Below, piece by piece: positions 8,906 through 19,159 of a stretch of 59,795 nt of DNA; position 1 is the stretch's first letter; every line of letters begins with the position of its first letter. A model generated the notes under the pieces. It saw nothing but the letters and a program-made list of their open reading frames with translations. It was not told the DNA's origin and ran no database searches. The stretch spans positions 1-59,795 of the forward strand of contig REEC01000158.1 in the NCBI GenBank assembly GCA_007695285.1, in the 5' to 3' direction. Source of the DNA: Spirochaetaceae bacterium (GTDB lineage: Bacteria > Spirochaetota > Spirochaetia > DSM-27196 > PXBQ01). The position numbers were made by a program, and so were the translations under genes.

Positions 8906-10507
8906 ATGATACACGGATATCTCAATCTCGTACTGCACGCGCACCTGCCGTATGTTCGGCATCCGGAATATCCGTCGTTTCTCGAGGAGAAGTGGCTCTT
9001 CGAAGCGATCACCGAAACGTATCTGCCGTTGCTCGCGGTTTTTGACCGGCTCGATTCTGACGGTGTTCCGTTTCACTTGACCGTCTCGATTTCGCCGACT
9101 CTATCTTCGATGTTCGGGGATGAATTCCTCCAGGACAGATACCTCGTTCATCTCGACAAGTGCATCGAACTCGCTGAAAAGGAGATTCATCGCACACGCG
9201 ACGAGCTCGAGTTCAACGCGCTCGCGCGCATGTATCTCGACATGTTCGTCGAGGCACGGCGGACATTCGTCGATCGGTACGACCGGAATTTGCTCAAAGG
9301 TTTCGATTATTTCTTCAAGAAAGGCCGTATTGAGCTTATTACGACCGCAGCGACTCATCCGTATCTTCCGTTGTACGAACAGTATCCCGTTTCCACGCGC
9401 GCACAGATTCGCATCGGCGTCGAACACCAGACACGGACGTTCGGAAAACCTCCCCGCGGAATGTGGCTACCCGAATGCGGGTACTACGAGGGCATCGAGG
9501 AGATCCTGCAGGAGTGCGGAATAGATTACTTTTTCTGTGCGGCGCACGCGTTGCTGTTCTCCGAGACAAAACCGCAACAGGGTGTATACGCTCCTGTCCG
9601 GTGCCCGAACGGCGTCACGGTTTTTGGGCGTGATCCGGTCTCCACGAACGCCGTATGGTCGGCCGACGAGGGATACCCGGCGGATTACGCATACCGAGAG
9701 TTCTACCGCGACATCGGATACGATCTGCCGCTCGAGTATATCGGTCCGTACGTACACGACGATACCGTGCGTGTGAACACGGGTTTCAAGTACTACGCGA
9801 TAACCGGAAAAACTGACGACAAGCGCCCGTACGACGTTGAGACCGCGCGTAGGAAGGCCGAAGATCATGCTGAAAATTTTATCTACTCGCAAAAAAGGCT
9901 TATAGAACGACTTTCTCCGTTGATGCAAGACCCTCCGATCCTCTCGTGTCCGTACGACGCCGAGCTGTTCGGGCATTGGTGGTTCGAAGGGCCGGTTTGG
10001 CTCGAGTCGCTGTTTCGGAAACTCGCGGTGTCCGACGGTTCCGTGGTAATCACGACGCCGTCGGCGTACCTGAAGAAGCACTCACCGAAACAGGTCGTCA
10101 AACCGGCGTTTTCAAGTTGGGGAAACAAGGGTTACTCGGAAGTATGGCTCGACGGGAGCAACGACTGGGTCTACCGCCACACGCACAAGGCGGTCGAACG
10201 AATGAGCGAGCTGGTCGCTCGGTTTCCGGACGAGCGCGGTTTGAAAGCGCGCGCGCTGAATCAAGCGGCGCGCGAAGTGCTTTTGAGCCAGGCGTCCGAC
10301 TGGCCGTTCATTATGCGTACGGGGACGACCGTGCCGTATGCGGTCCGACGCGTCAAGGAGCATATCCACAACTTCACGATGGTGTACGACGCGCTTTGCC
10401 GCGGCAACGTCGGGACGGAGTGGCTCACTCGCCTGGAAAGGATCAACAACATCTTCCCCGACATCGACTACCGAGTTTTTGCGGACGGCCCGCCGAGCTC
10501 CGAGTAG
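8906..10507 (+). CDS. GH57 1,4-alpha-glucan branching enzyme
   Basis: A 533-residue glycoside hydrolase of family 57, which moves alpha-1,4 glucan segments to alpha-1,6 positions in glycogen. GH57 marks are clear: HAHLPYVRHPEYP at the start, the nucleophile Glu190 in MWLPECGYYEG, and the acid/base Asp351 in SCPYDAELFGHWWFEGP, both typical of the branching subgroup rather than amylases. The C-terminal helical part includes LNQAAREVLLSQASDWPFI. The ATG at 8906 is chosen because translation from it starts exactly at the conserved HGYLNLVLHAHLPYVR segment and has a G-rich site upstream; an open frame continues further upstream without similarity. Confidence 0.9.
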   Translation: MIHGYLNLVLHAHLPYVRHPEYPSFLEEKWLFEAITETYLPLLAVFDRLDSDGVPFHLTVSISPTLSSMFGDEFLQDRYLVHLDKCIELAEKEIHRTRDELEFNALARMYLDMFVEARRTFVDRYDRNLLKGFDYFFKKGRIELITTAATHPYLPLYEQYPVSTRAQIRIGVEHQTRTFGKPPRGMWLPECGYYEGIEEILQECGIDYFFCAAHALLFSETKPQQGVYAPVRCPNGVTVFGRDPVSTNAVWSADEGYPADYAYREFYRDIGYDLPLEYIGPYVHDDTVRVNTGFKYYAITGKTDDKRPYDVETARRKAEDHAENFIYSQKRLIERLSPLMQDPPILSCPYDAELFGHWWFEGPVWLESLFRKLAVSDGSVVITTPSAYLKKHSPKQVVKPAFSSWGNKGYSEVWLDGSNDWVYRHTHKAVERMSELVARFPDERGLKARALNQAAREVLLSQASDWPFIMRTGTTVPYAVRRVKEHIHNFTMVYDALCRGNVGTEWLTRLERINNIFPDIDYRVFADGPPSSE

Positions 10508-10622
10508 GACACTCGACCGAGACATCGTATCGTCCCCGGCTTCGCCGCACAGCTTTACTATACAGATATGTACGTAAATCTCTTTTTTTCATAATCTCGC
10601 CGAGATTATTCTGTCGACCAGG
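10508..10622 (+). promoter_or_regulatory. Gap with T-run and perfect palindrome before the division cluster
   Basis: This stretch follows the GH57 gene. A run of seven T lies at about 10582-10588 after a weak AGAT/ATCT stem, which could be a poor terminator. Next is a perfect palindrome, ATAATCTCG (10591-10599), one central C, and CGAGATTAT (10601-10609). With a one-base centre it looks like a protein-binding operator rather than an RNA hairpin, and it ends 13 bases before the -35 box of the mraZ promoter. Confidence 0.45.
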
Positions 10623-10650
10623 TTGACAGGCCTCCGCAATGGCGTAGAAT
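10623..10650 (+). promoter_or_regulatory. Sigma-70 promoter of mraZ / division cluster
   Basis: TTGACA (10623-10628) is a perfect -35 box and TAGAAT (10645-10650) a good -10 box, separated by 16 bases. Transcription would start near 10657, just before the MraZ repeats. Confidence 0.75.
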
Positions 10651-10664
10651 GGTGGAGTGTTTGG

Positions 10665-10699
10665 TGGGGAAAAGTGGCGAAAAATAGGGATAAGTGGTG
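10665..10699 (+). promoter_or_regulatory. MraZ operator (10-bp phased TGG repeats)
   Basis: Four boxes begin exactly ten bases apart: TGGGG at 10665, TGGCG at 10675, TAGGG at 10685 and TGGTG at 10695, with A-rich spacers. This matches the known MraZ recognition pattern of TGGGN repeats with five-base spacers. The site lies between the transcription start and the mraZ start codon, so MraZ bound there should repress its own operon. Confidence 0.75.
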
Positions 10700-10703
10700 A
10701 CAC

Positions 10704-11147
10704 GTGATGAACACGGGGGAATTCCGGATCGCGCTCGACGAAAAAGGACGATTGCTCATCCCTTCGCGGTTGCGGTCCGAAATTTCCGGCAACGAACTGG
10801 TCATCACTCGCGGCATAGACCGATGCCTCTGGTTGTTCCCGCCGGACGAATGGCGACGGATCTCAGACAACCTTATGGGCGCCGCATCGCCGTTTGCCAA
10901 ACGTGCACGACTTCTGCAGCGTCGAATCATCGCGCCGGCTCAAGAGATCGATATCGACAAGAGTGGCCGGGTGAATATTCCACGAACGCTGCAAGAGTCC
11001 GCCGGTTTGTCGCGAGAGTGTTATCTTCTCGCGATCAAGCGTTACTTCGAGATTTGGGACGTAGTCGAGTACGAGGCGTACTTGGCTGAAACTGAGGGAG
11101 AGTTCCAGGCGGCGGCCGAGGAACTGGGAGGGCACGTTGCTTTCTGA
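10704..11147 (+). CDS. mraZ: Transcriptional regulator MraZ
   Basis: A 147-residue MraZ with two SpoVT/AbrB-like halves. The first motif is GEFRIALDEKGRLLIPSRLR (about residues 5-24), the second IDIDKSGRVNIPRTLQ (about 83-98). It is the DNA-binding autoregulator at the head of division clusters. Either GTG at 10704 or the adjacent ATG at 10707 may be the start; no strong ribosome-binding site is present because the MraZ operator occupies the region, so translation may be modest. Its end overlaps rsmH by 11 bases. Confidence 0.93.
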   Translation: MMNTGEFRIALDEKGRLLIPSRLRSEISGNELVITRGIDRCLWLFPPDEWRRISDNLMGAASPFAKRARLLQRRIIAPAQEIDIDKSGRVNIPRTLQESAGLSRECYLLAIKRYFEIWDVVEYEAYLAETEGEFQAAAEELGGHVAF

Positions 11148-12156
11148 GCGCTCTGATGCATTCCATCCTGCCCATACGCCCGTCATGCTGACCGAGGTGC
11201 TCGAGCATCTCGCTCCTCGTGGCGGAGCAGGGCCGATGGTCGATGCCACGCTCGGCGAGGGCGGGCACACGGAAGCCTTCCTGGAACTCTTTCCCGATCT
11301 GCACGTGTACGGGGTCGACGCCGACGGTGAAATCCAGCAGCGCGCGCGGACGCGGCTCGGACGGTTCGAAGGCCGCGTCACGTTCTACCGAGGTTGGTTC
11401 GACGCGTTTTTCCGTGAATACCCCGGGAGCACTCCCCCCGATAGAATTCTGCTCGATCTTGGGATTTCGATGTACCATTTCTCCGAGGCATCGCGCGGAT
11501 TCTCTTTTACAGCCGACGATGAGCTTGACATGCGTCTCGATCGAACGGCCGGGGCGAGTGCCGTCGACCTCGTGAACGCGGCAACCGAGGAGGAGCTCGC
11601 GGGTATCGTGTTCACGTTCGGCGAAGATCGATTTGCGCGCCGGATCGCTCGGCGAATTGTCGCCGAGCGTCGCCGCGCACCGATCACGACCGCGCGTCGA
11701 CTGGCGGATGTCGTGGCTGGTGCAGTCGCGGGACCGCGGCGTGGACGAATCCACCCCGCGACGCGGACCTTTCAGGCGCTGCGAATCGCCGTGAACGACG
11801 AGCTCGGCCGATTACGACGCGCGCTTCCCGCGGCGGTTCATGTGCTCGCACCGGGCGGTCGAATCGGTGTCATTTCCTTCCACTCGCTCGAGGACCGAAT
11901 CGTGAAACGGTTTTTTCGGGGTGACCCTACGGACGAACGTGAAAACCCCTCTATCGAACTCGGAAATACACCGATCTTAAAAGAGAAGGCGGGGTATGTG
12001 GTTCGGCCGATCACCAAAAAACCGATAACGCCGAGTGAGGAAGAAGTTCGCAGGAATCCCGCGGCGCGGAGCGCAAAATTCCGTGTGGCGGAGAAGGTGA
12101 TCGACGACGGGACCGGAAGGCGCGCCACGAGTTCTGGAATCGAGGGTCGGCAATGA
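11137..12156 (+). CDS. rsmH: 16S rRNA (cytosine-1402-N4)-methyltransferase RsmH
   Basis: S-adenosylmethionine-dependent enzyme (MraW) that methylates C1402 in the ribosomal P site; 339 residues, normal length. Seen are HTPVMLTEVLEHL, the SAM-binding DATLGEGGHTEAFLE (about residues 36-50), LLDLGISMYHF and the diagnostic FHSLEDRIVKRFF. The start is a TTG at 11137 with GGGAGG five bases upstream, inside the end of mraZ. Its last four bases overlap the start of ftsL. Confidence 0.95.
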   Translation: MLSERSDAFHPAHTPVMLTEVLEHLAPRGGAGPMVDATLGEGGHTEAFLELFPDLHVYGVDADGEIQQRARTRLGRFEGRVTFYRGWFDAFFREYPGSTPPDRILLDLGISMYHFSEASRGFSFTADDELDMRLDRTAGASAVDLVNAATEEELAGIVFTFGEDRFARRIARRIVAERRRAPITTARRLADVVAGAVAGPRRGRIHPATRTFQALRIAVNDELGRLRRALPAAVHVLAPGGRIGVISFHSLEDRIVKRFFRGDPTDERENPSIELGNTPILKEKAGYVVRPITKKPITPSEEEVRRNPAARSAKFRVAEKVIDDGTGRRATSSGIEGRQ

Positions 12157-12437
12157 AGAAGTTGCTCGTATGTATCGTTATGGTGATTCCTGTCGTGTTC
12201 TTCGCCAATGTGTGGCAGGCGTTTCGATACGACTCCATCCGGCGCGAGGTTCTTGCGCTCGAGCGTGAACAGCATCGTTTGCTCGAGCAGAATAAGCGTG
12301 CGATCGCGGGCATCGGTGCGTTGAGTTCGCCCGTGCGACTTATCGAGCTCGCTGCGGACCTCGAGCTCGAGCGCGTGAGGCGCGATCGCCTTATTCGAGT
12401 AGATATCACCCAGCAAGGAGCGGCCGGTGGCAGATGA
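12153..12437 (+). CDS. ftsL: FtsL-like division protein
   Basis: A 94-residue bitopic membrane protein: a short basic start, one transmembrane helix (about residues 4-22, LLVCIVMVIPVVFFANVWQ), then a heptad-patterned helix with LALEREQHRLLEQNKR and a C-terminal LAADLELERV. Size, topology and place between rsmH and murF match FtsL, which with FtsQ forms the division subcomplex. The family is too variable for a surer call. It overlaps rsmH by four bases and murF by eleven. No ftsI gene follows, unlike in most division clusters. Confidence 0.75.
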   Translation: MKKLLVCIVMVIPVVFFANVWQAFRYDSIRREVLALEREQHRLLEQNKRAIAGIGALSSPVRLIELAADLELERVRRDRLIRVDITQQGAAGGR

Positions 12438-13845
12438 AGCCGCCGTACGGGCGGGGGACCGAATCTTTTCATCGCCACAAGAACTCGCGATCGCGGTCGC
12501 CGGGACGCTCGTTTGCCCGGGCGATCGGGTGTGTAAACGCGTCGTGATCGACTCGCGGCTTGATTGCCGGGACGCGGTCTTCTTCGCGCTTCGTGGTGAG
12601 AACGTCGACGGACACTCGTTCGCGCTCGAGGCTGCGGAAAAAAATGCCGCCGCGGTAGTTCTCACGCGGGCGTATCTCGAAGAGCATCCCGAGTCCGTGC
12701 GCGCGATCTCGAATGCCGCATGCGCGATAGTCACGGTCGATGAGACGCTCGCTGCGTTGCACCGAGCCGCGGTCGCGTACCGTCGCTCGCACGACGCGAC
12801 GCGCATCGGAGTCACGGGGAGCAACGGCAAAACGACTACGAAGGAACTGGTCGCGGCCGTCCTCGGTACGTCCGGCACGACGTACTACTCGCGCGGGAAC
12901 CTCAACTCCGAGACCGGGCTTCCGCTTTCCGTTTTCGAGCTGAAAGCCGAGCACCAATACGCTGTTTTCGAGATGGGGATCAGCAAGCCGGGCGAGATGG
13001 ATCAACTCGTGTCGGTTCTCGAGCCCGACGCCGCCGTGATCACGAACATAGGTTCCGCGCACATCGAGTTTTTTGGTGACCGTGATACGATAGCGCGCGA
13101 AAAGAAGATGGTGTTCTCGAGGTTCACCGGCGCGCAGGTAGCGTTCATTCCGGCCGCGGATCGGTACTCGGCGTTTCTCACCGAACGAGTAGACGCGCGG
13201 GTGGTGTATTACGGACCCGATGTAACGCCCGAGTTCCGTGGTTTTACGTCGCTCGGCCTGCGCGGCTCCGAGCTCGTCTGGCGCGGACGAACCATCCGCC
13301 TGTCGATCCCGGGAGATCATAACGTCTCAAACGCGCTCGCGGCGATCGCGGTCGGGCTCGAATTCGGCGTTTCTGAAGATGAGATCGTTGCGGGCATCGA
13401 GTCCGTTCGCTCACTTTTCGGCCGCAGCGAAGTTGTTCACGGTCGCGTGACGTGCATCAGAGACTACTACAACGCAAATCCCGAGTCGCTCGACGCGGTG
13501 CTCACACTCGCGGATGCCGCCGAACACGCGGGGCCGCGCGTTTATGTCATCGGAGCAATGAAGGAGTTGGGGGCGGAATCTCACCGTGCCCACGCCGACG
13601 CCGTTCGACGGACTGCCGCGAGCCGTGCCGATCGTATCGTATTTTTCGGTGACGAGTTCAAACCGCATCGAGAGGCTATCGCCGAGCTTGGGCGTCGTGC
13701 ACGGTATCTCGGCGCGTTTGACGAGCTGGTCGAAACGCTTGAAGCGGTTCTCACGGGCGGTGAGCTCGTCTTGCTGAAGGGCAGTCGGGGCGTTGCGCTC
13801 GAACGGCTTGTCGAACAAGTCCCGATCTTGAGGGCGAACAATTGA
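12427..13845 (+). CDS. murF: UDP-MurNAc-tripeptide:D-Ala-D-Ala ligase MurF
   Basis: A 472-residue Mur ligase that adds D-Ala-D-Ala in peptidoglycan precursor synthesis. It has the N-terminal substrate domain, the ATP loop GVTGSNGKTTTKE (residues 128-140), the middle signature NLNSETGLPLSVFE typical of MurF, AVFEMGISKPGEM, and the C-terminal domain with RDYYNANPESLDAVL. The GTG at 12427 stands six bases after AAGGAG. The TGA stop overlaps the TTG start of ftsW. Confidence 0.95.
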   Translation: MADEAAVRAGDRIFSSPQELAIAVAGTLVCPGDRVCKRVVIDSRLDCRDAVFFALRGENVDGHSFALEAAEKNAAAVVLTRAYLEEHPESVRAISNAACAIVTVDETLAALHRAAVAYRRSHDATRIGVTGSNGKTTTKELVAAVLGTSGTTYYSRGNLNSETGLPLSVFELKAEHQYAVFEMGISKPGEMDQLVSVLEPDAAVITNIGSAHIEFFGDRDTIAREKKMVFSRFTGAQVAFIPAADRYSAFLTERVDARVVYYGPDVTPEFRGFTSLGLRGSELVWRGRTIRLSIPGDHNVSNALAAIAVGLEFGVSEDEIVAGIESVRSLFGRSEVVHGRVTCIRDYYNANPESLDAVLTLADAAEHAGPRVYVIGAMKELGAESHRAHADAVRRTAASRADRIVFFGDEFKPHREAIAELGRRARYLGAFDELVETLEAVLTGGELVLLKGSRGVALERLVEQVPILRANN

Positions 13846-14990
13846 CGACGTACGGATTCACGTTCGAGAAAGTCGAGGCCGGAAAGTCGCGCGTCGATTA
13901 CGTTTTGATCGCGACGGTAATCGTTCTGACCGGCATGGGCCTCGGGACGCTTTTCTCTGCGTCGTACTTTCGCGCGAGCATACTTTTTTCAGACCCGTAT
14001 CACTTTGTCCAGCGCCAAGTGCTCTGGACCGTGGTCGGTCTCGTGTGCGCGTTCGTCGTGTCGAGAATTCCGTTGCAGTGGGTTGCCAACTCGGTGCCCG
14101 CGGTCGTCGTCGTGTCGCTCGTTCTCATGATGCTCACGTTTGTGCCGGGGATCGGCGTTCGCGTGTACGGCGCGCGGCGGTGGATCTACGTCTTTGGGTC
14201 GTCGTTTCAACCGTCGGAGGCAGCGAAGCCCGCGATCGTGATGTACCTTGCGTACCTGTTGAGTAAGAAACAGAATCAGCTCGATGATCCGGTGAACTCG
14301 ATTCTCCCGCCGGTGATCGTCGTCGGCGTGTTCGCCGGGTTGATTCACATGCAAAACGACTTCTCGACCGCGTTCTTCATCGTATTCGTCTCACTCGCCG
14401 TGTTCTTCATCGCGAATGTTCGATTGCGCTACTTTATCGCGCTCGGGACGATGGTGATCCCACTCGGGATAATCCTGCTACTGACGAGAGAACACCGCGT
14501 CAACCGGTTGCTCGCGTTTCTCGTGCCCGACCTCGACCCCGCGGGATCCGGATACCAGGTCATCGCGTCGCGCGCTGCGCTCTCGAACGGCGGATTTTGG
14601 GGGAGCGGAATCGGGTTGAGCACCCGGAAATTCGGGAGCCTGCCCGAGGCGCACTCGGATTTTGTGTTCGCGATTCTCGGCGAGGAACTCGGGTTTGTCG
14701 GGGTCGTGCTCGTTATGGCGATTTTCCTCGCGTTTGCGTATCGAGGTTATCTGATCGCGTACCGTGCGCGCGACACGTTTTCGTCGCTGCTCGCATTCGG
14801 GCTGACCTCTAGTATCCTGTTTCAGGCGCTCATGAACCTCGCGGTGGTCGCAGGCCTCATTCCCGCCACGGGGGTGCCGTTGCCGTTCTTTTCGTCCGGT
14901 GGGTCGTCGATGCTGAGCACGCTTGTGATGTGCGGTCTCTTGGTCAACGTTTCACGCGCGTCGACGATCGAGGGGGGTGATCATGGCTGA
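13842..14990 (+). CDS. ftsW: Division SEDS glycosyltransferase FtsW
   Basis: A 382-residue polytopic membrane protein of the SEDS (FtsW/RodA/SpoVE) family, the septal peptidoglycan polymerase. About ten hydrophobic segments are visible. Family marks are GARRWI.. with FQPSEAAKPAIVMYLAYLL, the central AHSDFVFAILGEELGF with the catalytic-site Asp region, and the C-terminal IPATGVPLPFFSSGGSSML. The start is TTG at 13842, overlapping the stop of murF. Its class B penicillin-binding partner (ftsI) is not in the window. Confidence 0.92.
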   Translation: MTTYGFTFEKVEAGKSRVDYVLIATVIVLTGMGLGTLFSASYFRASILFSDPYHFVQRQVLWTVVGLVCAFVVSRIPLQWVANSVPAVVVVSLVLMMLTFVPGIGVRVYGARRWIYVFGSSFQPSEAAKPAIVMYLAYLLSKKQNQLDDPVNSILPPVIVVGVFAGLIHMQNDFSTAFFIVFVSLAVFFIANVRLRYFIALGTMVIPLGIILLLTREHRVNRLLAFLVPDLDPAGSGYQVIASRAALSNGGFWGSGIGLSTRKFGSLPEAHSDFVFAILGEELGFVGVVLVMAIFLAFAYRGYLIAYRARDTFSSLLAFGLTSSILFQALMNLAVVAGLIPATGVPLPFFSSGGSSMLSTLVMCGLLVNVSRASTIEGGDHG

Positions 14991-15786
14991 TTTTGCCCTC
15001 AATCGGCGTGTCACACACCGTCGCAGAGGCGTCGGCGGAAAAGTGCTCGGGATCGCTGCCGCTGTCATCGCGTGCGCCTTTGCGCTCGAGCTCGTATTCC
15101 AACTCGTCATCGGTCCGGCCGTTACGGTGAAGCGCGTCGTTGTCGAGAGTGACCTTCGGTTTTCGCACGCTGAGATCGTCTCGTTGGCGGGGCTGTCGGG
15201 AAACGAGTCGTACTTCGGGATCGATCCCGTGGCGATCGTATCGCGGCTCGAAGCTCATCCTTCTGTTCGAAGCGCTCGCCTTGAAAAGGCGTTCCCCGAT
15301 ACGGTAAAATTGACCGTTTCCGGGCGTAGACCTCTCGGCATGCTCATGGTTCAGACCGCCGACGGTGACGTTCCGGCAGTTTTTGACGAAGAAGGCGTCG
15401 TATTCCGTGCCGGCAGTTCGATTGAAAACTGGGACCTGCCGGTTTTCTCTGGGGTTCGGTTCGAGGACTTTCGCGTCGGAGCCCGGCTGCCCGCGGAGTT
15501 CTCCGAGCTCTTGACCGAGTTGAAGCGTATTCAGCTCGAGTCGCCCGCTCTGTTCGACTCGATCTCCGAGCTTCGCGTTCAACCGGGAGCCGGTCGTTCG
15601 TTCGATGTCGTCGTGTACACGGTTCGGTACCGTACTCCGGTGCGCGTCGGATCGAAAGTGAACGAAGAGCAGCTGCGCTACGTGCTCGTCGTGCTCGACC
15701 TGCTTCATCGGCAAGGTCGGGCCGCCGAGATCGTCGAGCTCGATTTCCGCACCGCGGATATCGTGTATCGAACGAGGGGGGAGTAA
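14983..15786 (+). CDS. ftsQ: Cell division protein FtsQ/DivIB
   Basis: A 267-residue bitopic protein: basic N-terminus (NRRVTHRRRG), one transmembrane helix (about residues 24-46), then a POTRA domain (TVKRVVVESDLRFSHAEIVSLAGL.. to AFPDTVKLTVSGRRPLGML) and a beta domain. It bridges early and late divisome proteins in the periplasm. The ATG at 14983 follows a G-rich site (14970-14977) by five bases; a GTG six bases earlier is less well placed. It overlaps the end of ftsW by eight bases. Confidence 0.85.
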   Translation: MADFALNRRVTHRRRGVGGKVLGIAAAVIACAFALELVFQLVIGPAVTVKRVVVESDLRFSHAEIVSLAGLSGNESYFGIDPVAIVSRLEAHPSVRSARLEKAFPDTVKLTVSGRRPLGMLMVQTADGDVPAVFDEEGVVFRAGSSIENWDLPVFSGVRFEDFRVGARLPAEFSELLTELKRIQLESPALFDSISELRVQPGAGRSFDVVVYTVRYRTPVRVGSKVNEEQLRYVLVVLDLLHRQGRAAEIVELDFRTADIVYRTRGE

Positions 15787-17019
15787 TTGGCTATCGACGA
15801 CGTTATCGTCGGACTCGACATCGGAACCACGATGGTCACCGCAGTTGTCGCCGAGTATAACGAAAATGATGTTCTCGAGATCATCGGCGTCGGTACCGCC
15901 CGGTCGAACGGTTTGAGGCGCGGCGTCGTAATCAATATCGAGGCGACGCTCAAGTCGGTCGCCGCGGCGATCGAGGCCGCCGAGCAAATGGCCGGCGTCG
16001 AGGTGTCGTCCGTGATCACCGGCATAGCCGGCGCGCATATCGAAGGGCTCAACTCGCGCGGCGTCGTCGCGGTGACCGGCCGGGGTCGTGAGATTACGCG
16101 CGTCGATCTCGAGCGTGTGATCGACGCGGCGAAAGCCGTCGTGATCCCTATGGACCGCGAGGTCATCCACGTGATTCCGCAGGAATTCATCGTCGACGAT
16201 CAGGGCGGCGTAAAAGACCCAATCGACATGATCGGCGTCCGGCTCGAGGCCGAGGTCCACATTATCACCGGTTCGGTATCGGCCGCGCAGAACCTCGTCA
16301 AGTGCGTCAATCGCGCGGGGTTTTCGGTCGACAACATCGTGCTCGAGGCTCTCGCGGCCGCTCGCTCGGTGCTCTCGCAGGACGAGAAAGATCTCGGAGT
16401 GCTCGTGATCGACCTCGGTGGCGGAACGACCGACGTGCTCGTGTACCTCGACGGAGCGCCATACTTCACGAGCGTCGTACCGGTCGCGGGCGCGCAGGTC
16501 ACGAGCGACCTTTCTATCATGCTCAAGACGCCGATGGAGGCCGCCGAACGCATCAAGCGTGAGTCCGGCTGCTGCCATCCGTCTTTGATCGAGCCCGACG
16601 ACGAGTCGGTCATCATTCCCGGCGTCGGTGGGCGGCCACCGTTGTCGGTTTCGCGCCTCGATATCTGCACGATTCTGCAACCACGGATGCTCGAGATATT
16701 CAAGATGGTACGCGAGCGGATCGAGAAAAAGGGGTACCTCGCGAATATCGGCGGAGGTGTCGTGTTGACCGGCGGTGGTGCGCTTCTGCCCGGGGCGGTC
16801 GAACTCGCGCAGGATGTGTTTCAGACGGCCGCGCGCATCGGCGTTCCGGCCGACCACGGGGGTGTGGTTTCCGAGTACAGAACTCCGCGGTTTGCGACGG
16901 CGGTTGGATTGGTTATGTTTGGAGCTGAGGCAGTTGCCACGCGTGAGCGTGGTGGACGAACAAAAGAGAAACCCGGGACCGTGTCGGGTTTGAGGAAGTG
17001 GTTGAAGAATTTTTTCTAG
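15787..17019 (+). CDS. ftsA: Cell division protein FtsA
   Basis: A 410-residue actin-like ATPase that ties FtsZ to the membrane. Visible are the phosphate-1 loop [16 protein letters not shown], the 1C subdomain with [18 protein letters not shown], phosphate-2 [16 protein letters not shown], and the adenosine motif [14 protein letters not shown]. It ends in a short amphipathic helix ([10 protein letters not shown]), the usual membrane-targeting tail. The start is a TTG directly after the ftsQ stop, with GGGGGGAG seven bases before it. Confidence 0.96.
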   Translation: MAIDDVIVGLDIGTTMVTAVVAEYNENDVLEIIGVGTARSNGLRRGVVINIEATLKSVAAAIEAAEQMAGVEVSSVITGIAGAHIEGLNSRGVVAVTGRGREITRVDLERVIDAAKAVVIPMDREVIHVIPQEFIVDDQGGVKDPIDMIGVRLEAEVHIITGSVSAAQNLVKCVNRAGFSVDNIVLEALAAARSVLSQDEKDLGVLVIDLGGGTTDVLVYLDGAPYFTSVVPVAGAQVTSDLSIMLKTPMEAAERIKRESGCCHPSLIEPDDESVIIPGVGGRPPLSVSRLDICTILQPRMLEIFKMVRERIEKKGYLANIGGGVVLTGGGALLPGAVELAQDVFQTAARIGVPADHGGVVSEYRTPRFATAVGLVMFGAEAVATRERGGRTKEKPGTVSGLRKWLKNFF

Positions 17020-17042
17020 CGAGTCATGTAGGGGGAGGGGAC

Positions 17043-18218
<1,176 letters not shown>

Positions 18219-18224
18219 GGTAGG

Positions 18225-19115
18225 ATGAACCCGCGGACAGTTTTACTACAGTTTGAGGGGTATCTCGTCTCGGAGTTGAGGCTCGCGCCGCGTACCGTCG
18301 AGACGTATCTGCGCTCGTGCAGATCGTGTGCGACGTTCCTGAGCGAACGCGACACCGATCTCGCCTGCGCAACGGCCGACGACGTGATCGAGTACCTCAT
18401 GACTCGGCGCACGGGCGAAAGCCCGGTTGACGACCGGACGGTCGCGAAAATCGTTTCGGCTTTGAGATCGTTGTTCCACTTCATGAATCTCGAAGGGATT
18501 CGTTCCGATAACCCGGTGAATGCGATAGTCATGCCGAAAGCCGAACATCGTCTTCCCGGTGTGCTCTCGATCGAAGAAGTTGAACGTCTGCTCGATTTGA
18601 TCGATACGACCGATCCACTCGGGTTGCGCGATCGCGCGTTGTTCGAGCTGATCTACTCGTGCGGTCTCCGGATTTCCGAAGCCGTCGAATTGTCGGTCTC
18701 GAAGCTGTTCTTGAAAGAGAAGCTCGTTCGCGTTCGTGGCAAGGGCGACAAGGAGAGGCTCGTCCCGATCGGCGGCGAGGCCGTGCACTGGCTTTCGGAG
18801 TACCTTCGGCGCGGGAGACCCTCTTTGATCGGCTCCCGCACGTCGGACCGACTGTTCTTGAATCATCGCGGCGAGGGGTTGTCGCGCAAAGGGATGTGGA
18901 AGAGATTCTCGGATATCCGCGCGCGAGCCGGGATCACGGCGAAGGTGCATACGCTCCGACATTCATTTGCGACGCATCTTCTCGACGGAGGAGCCGATTT
19001 GCGGTCGGTTCAGGAATTGTTGGGCCACGCGGATATAAACACCACGCAGATTTACACGCACGTCGGGCGGGAAGATCTGCGCACGTATCACGCGGAATTC
19101 CATCCACGCGGATGA
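18225..19115 (+). CDS. xerD: Tyrosine recombinase XerD
   Basis: A 296-residue site-specific recombinase with a complete catalytic set: Arg in [12 protein letters not shown], Lys in [39 protein letters not shown] with the nucleophile Tyr. The N-terminal SAM-like domain is present. The ending HAEFHPRG is closer to XerD than XerC; the assignment between the two is not certain. With the second recombinase at 20879 it should resolve chromosome dimers at a dif site, which I did not find here. It follows ftsZ by six bases. Confidence 0.88.
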   Translation: MNPRTVLLQFEGYLVSELRLAPRTVETYLRSCRSCATFLSERDTDLACATADDVIEYLMTRRTGESPVDDRTVAKIVSALRSLFHFMNLEGIRSDNPVNAIVMPKAEHRLPGVLSIEEVERLLDLIDTTDPLGLRDRALFELIYSCGLRISEAVELSVSKLFLKEKLVRVRGKGDKERLVPIGGEAVHWLSEYLRRGRPSLIGSRTSDRLFLNHRGEGLSRKGMWKRFSDIRARAGITAKVHTLRHSFATHLLDGGADLRSVQELLGHADINTTQIYTHVGREDLRTYHAEFHPRG

Positions 19116-19159
19116 ATCCGGGCGTGAAGCGTGAAAAAAAAGGGATACGTACAGTAACT

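Noticed and set aside
14944-16857. A 637-residue open frame on the minus strand
   Set aside because: It lies opposite ftsQ and ftsA, has no recognisable motif, and its residue make-up (Asp, Arg, His, Val rich) is what the antisense of a GC-rich gene gives.
16998-17042. Earlier start for ftsZ inside the ftsA end
   Set aside because: No similarity before [10 protein letters not shown], and a strong ribosome-binding site stands before 17043.
18659-19159. Longer start for the TPR lipoprotein inside xerD
   Set aside because: The upstream part has no similarity, and the lipoprotein signal begins at 19160.
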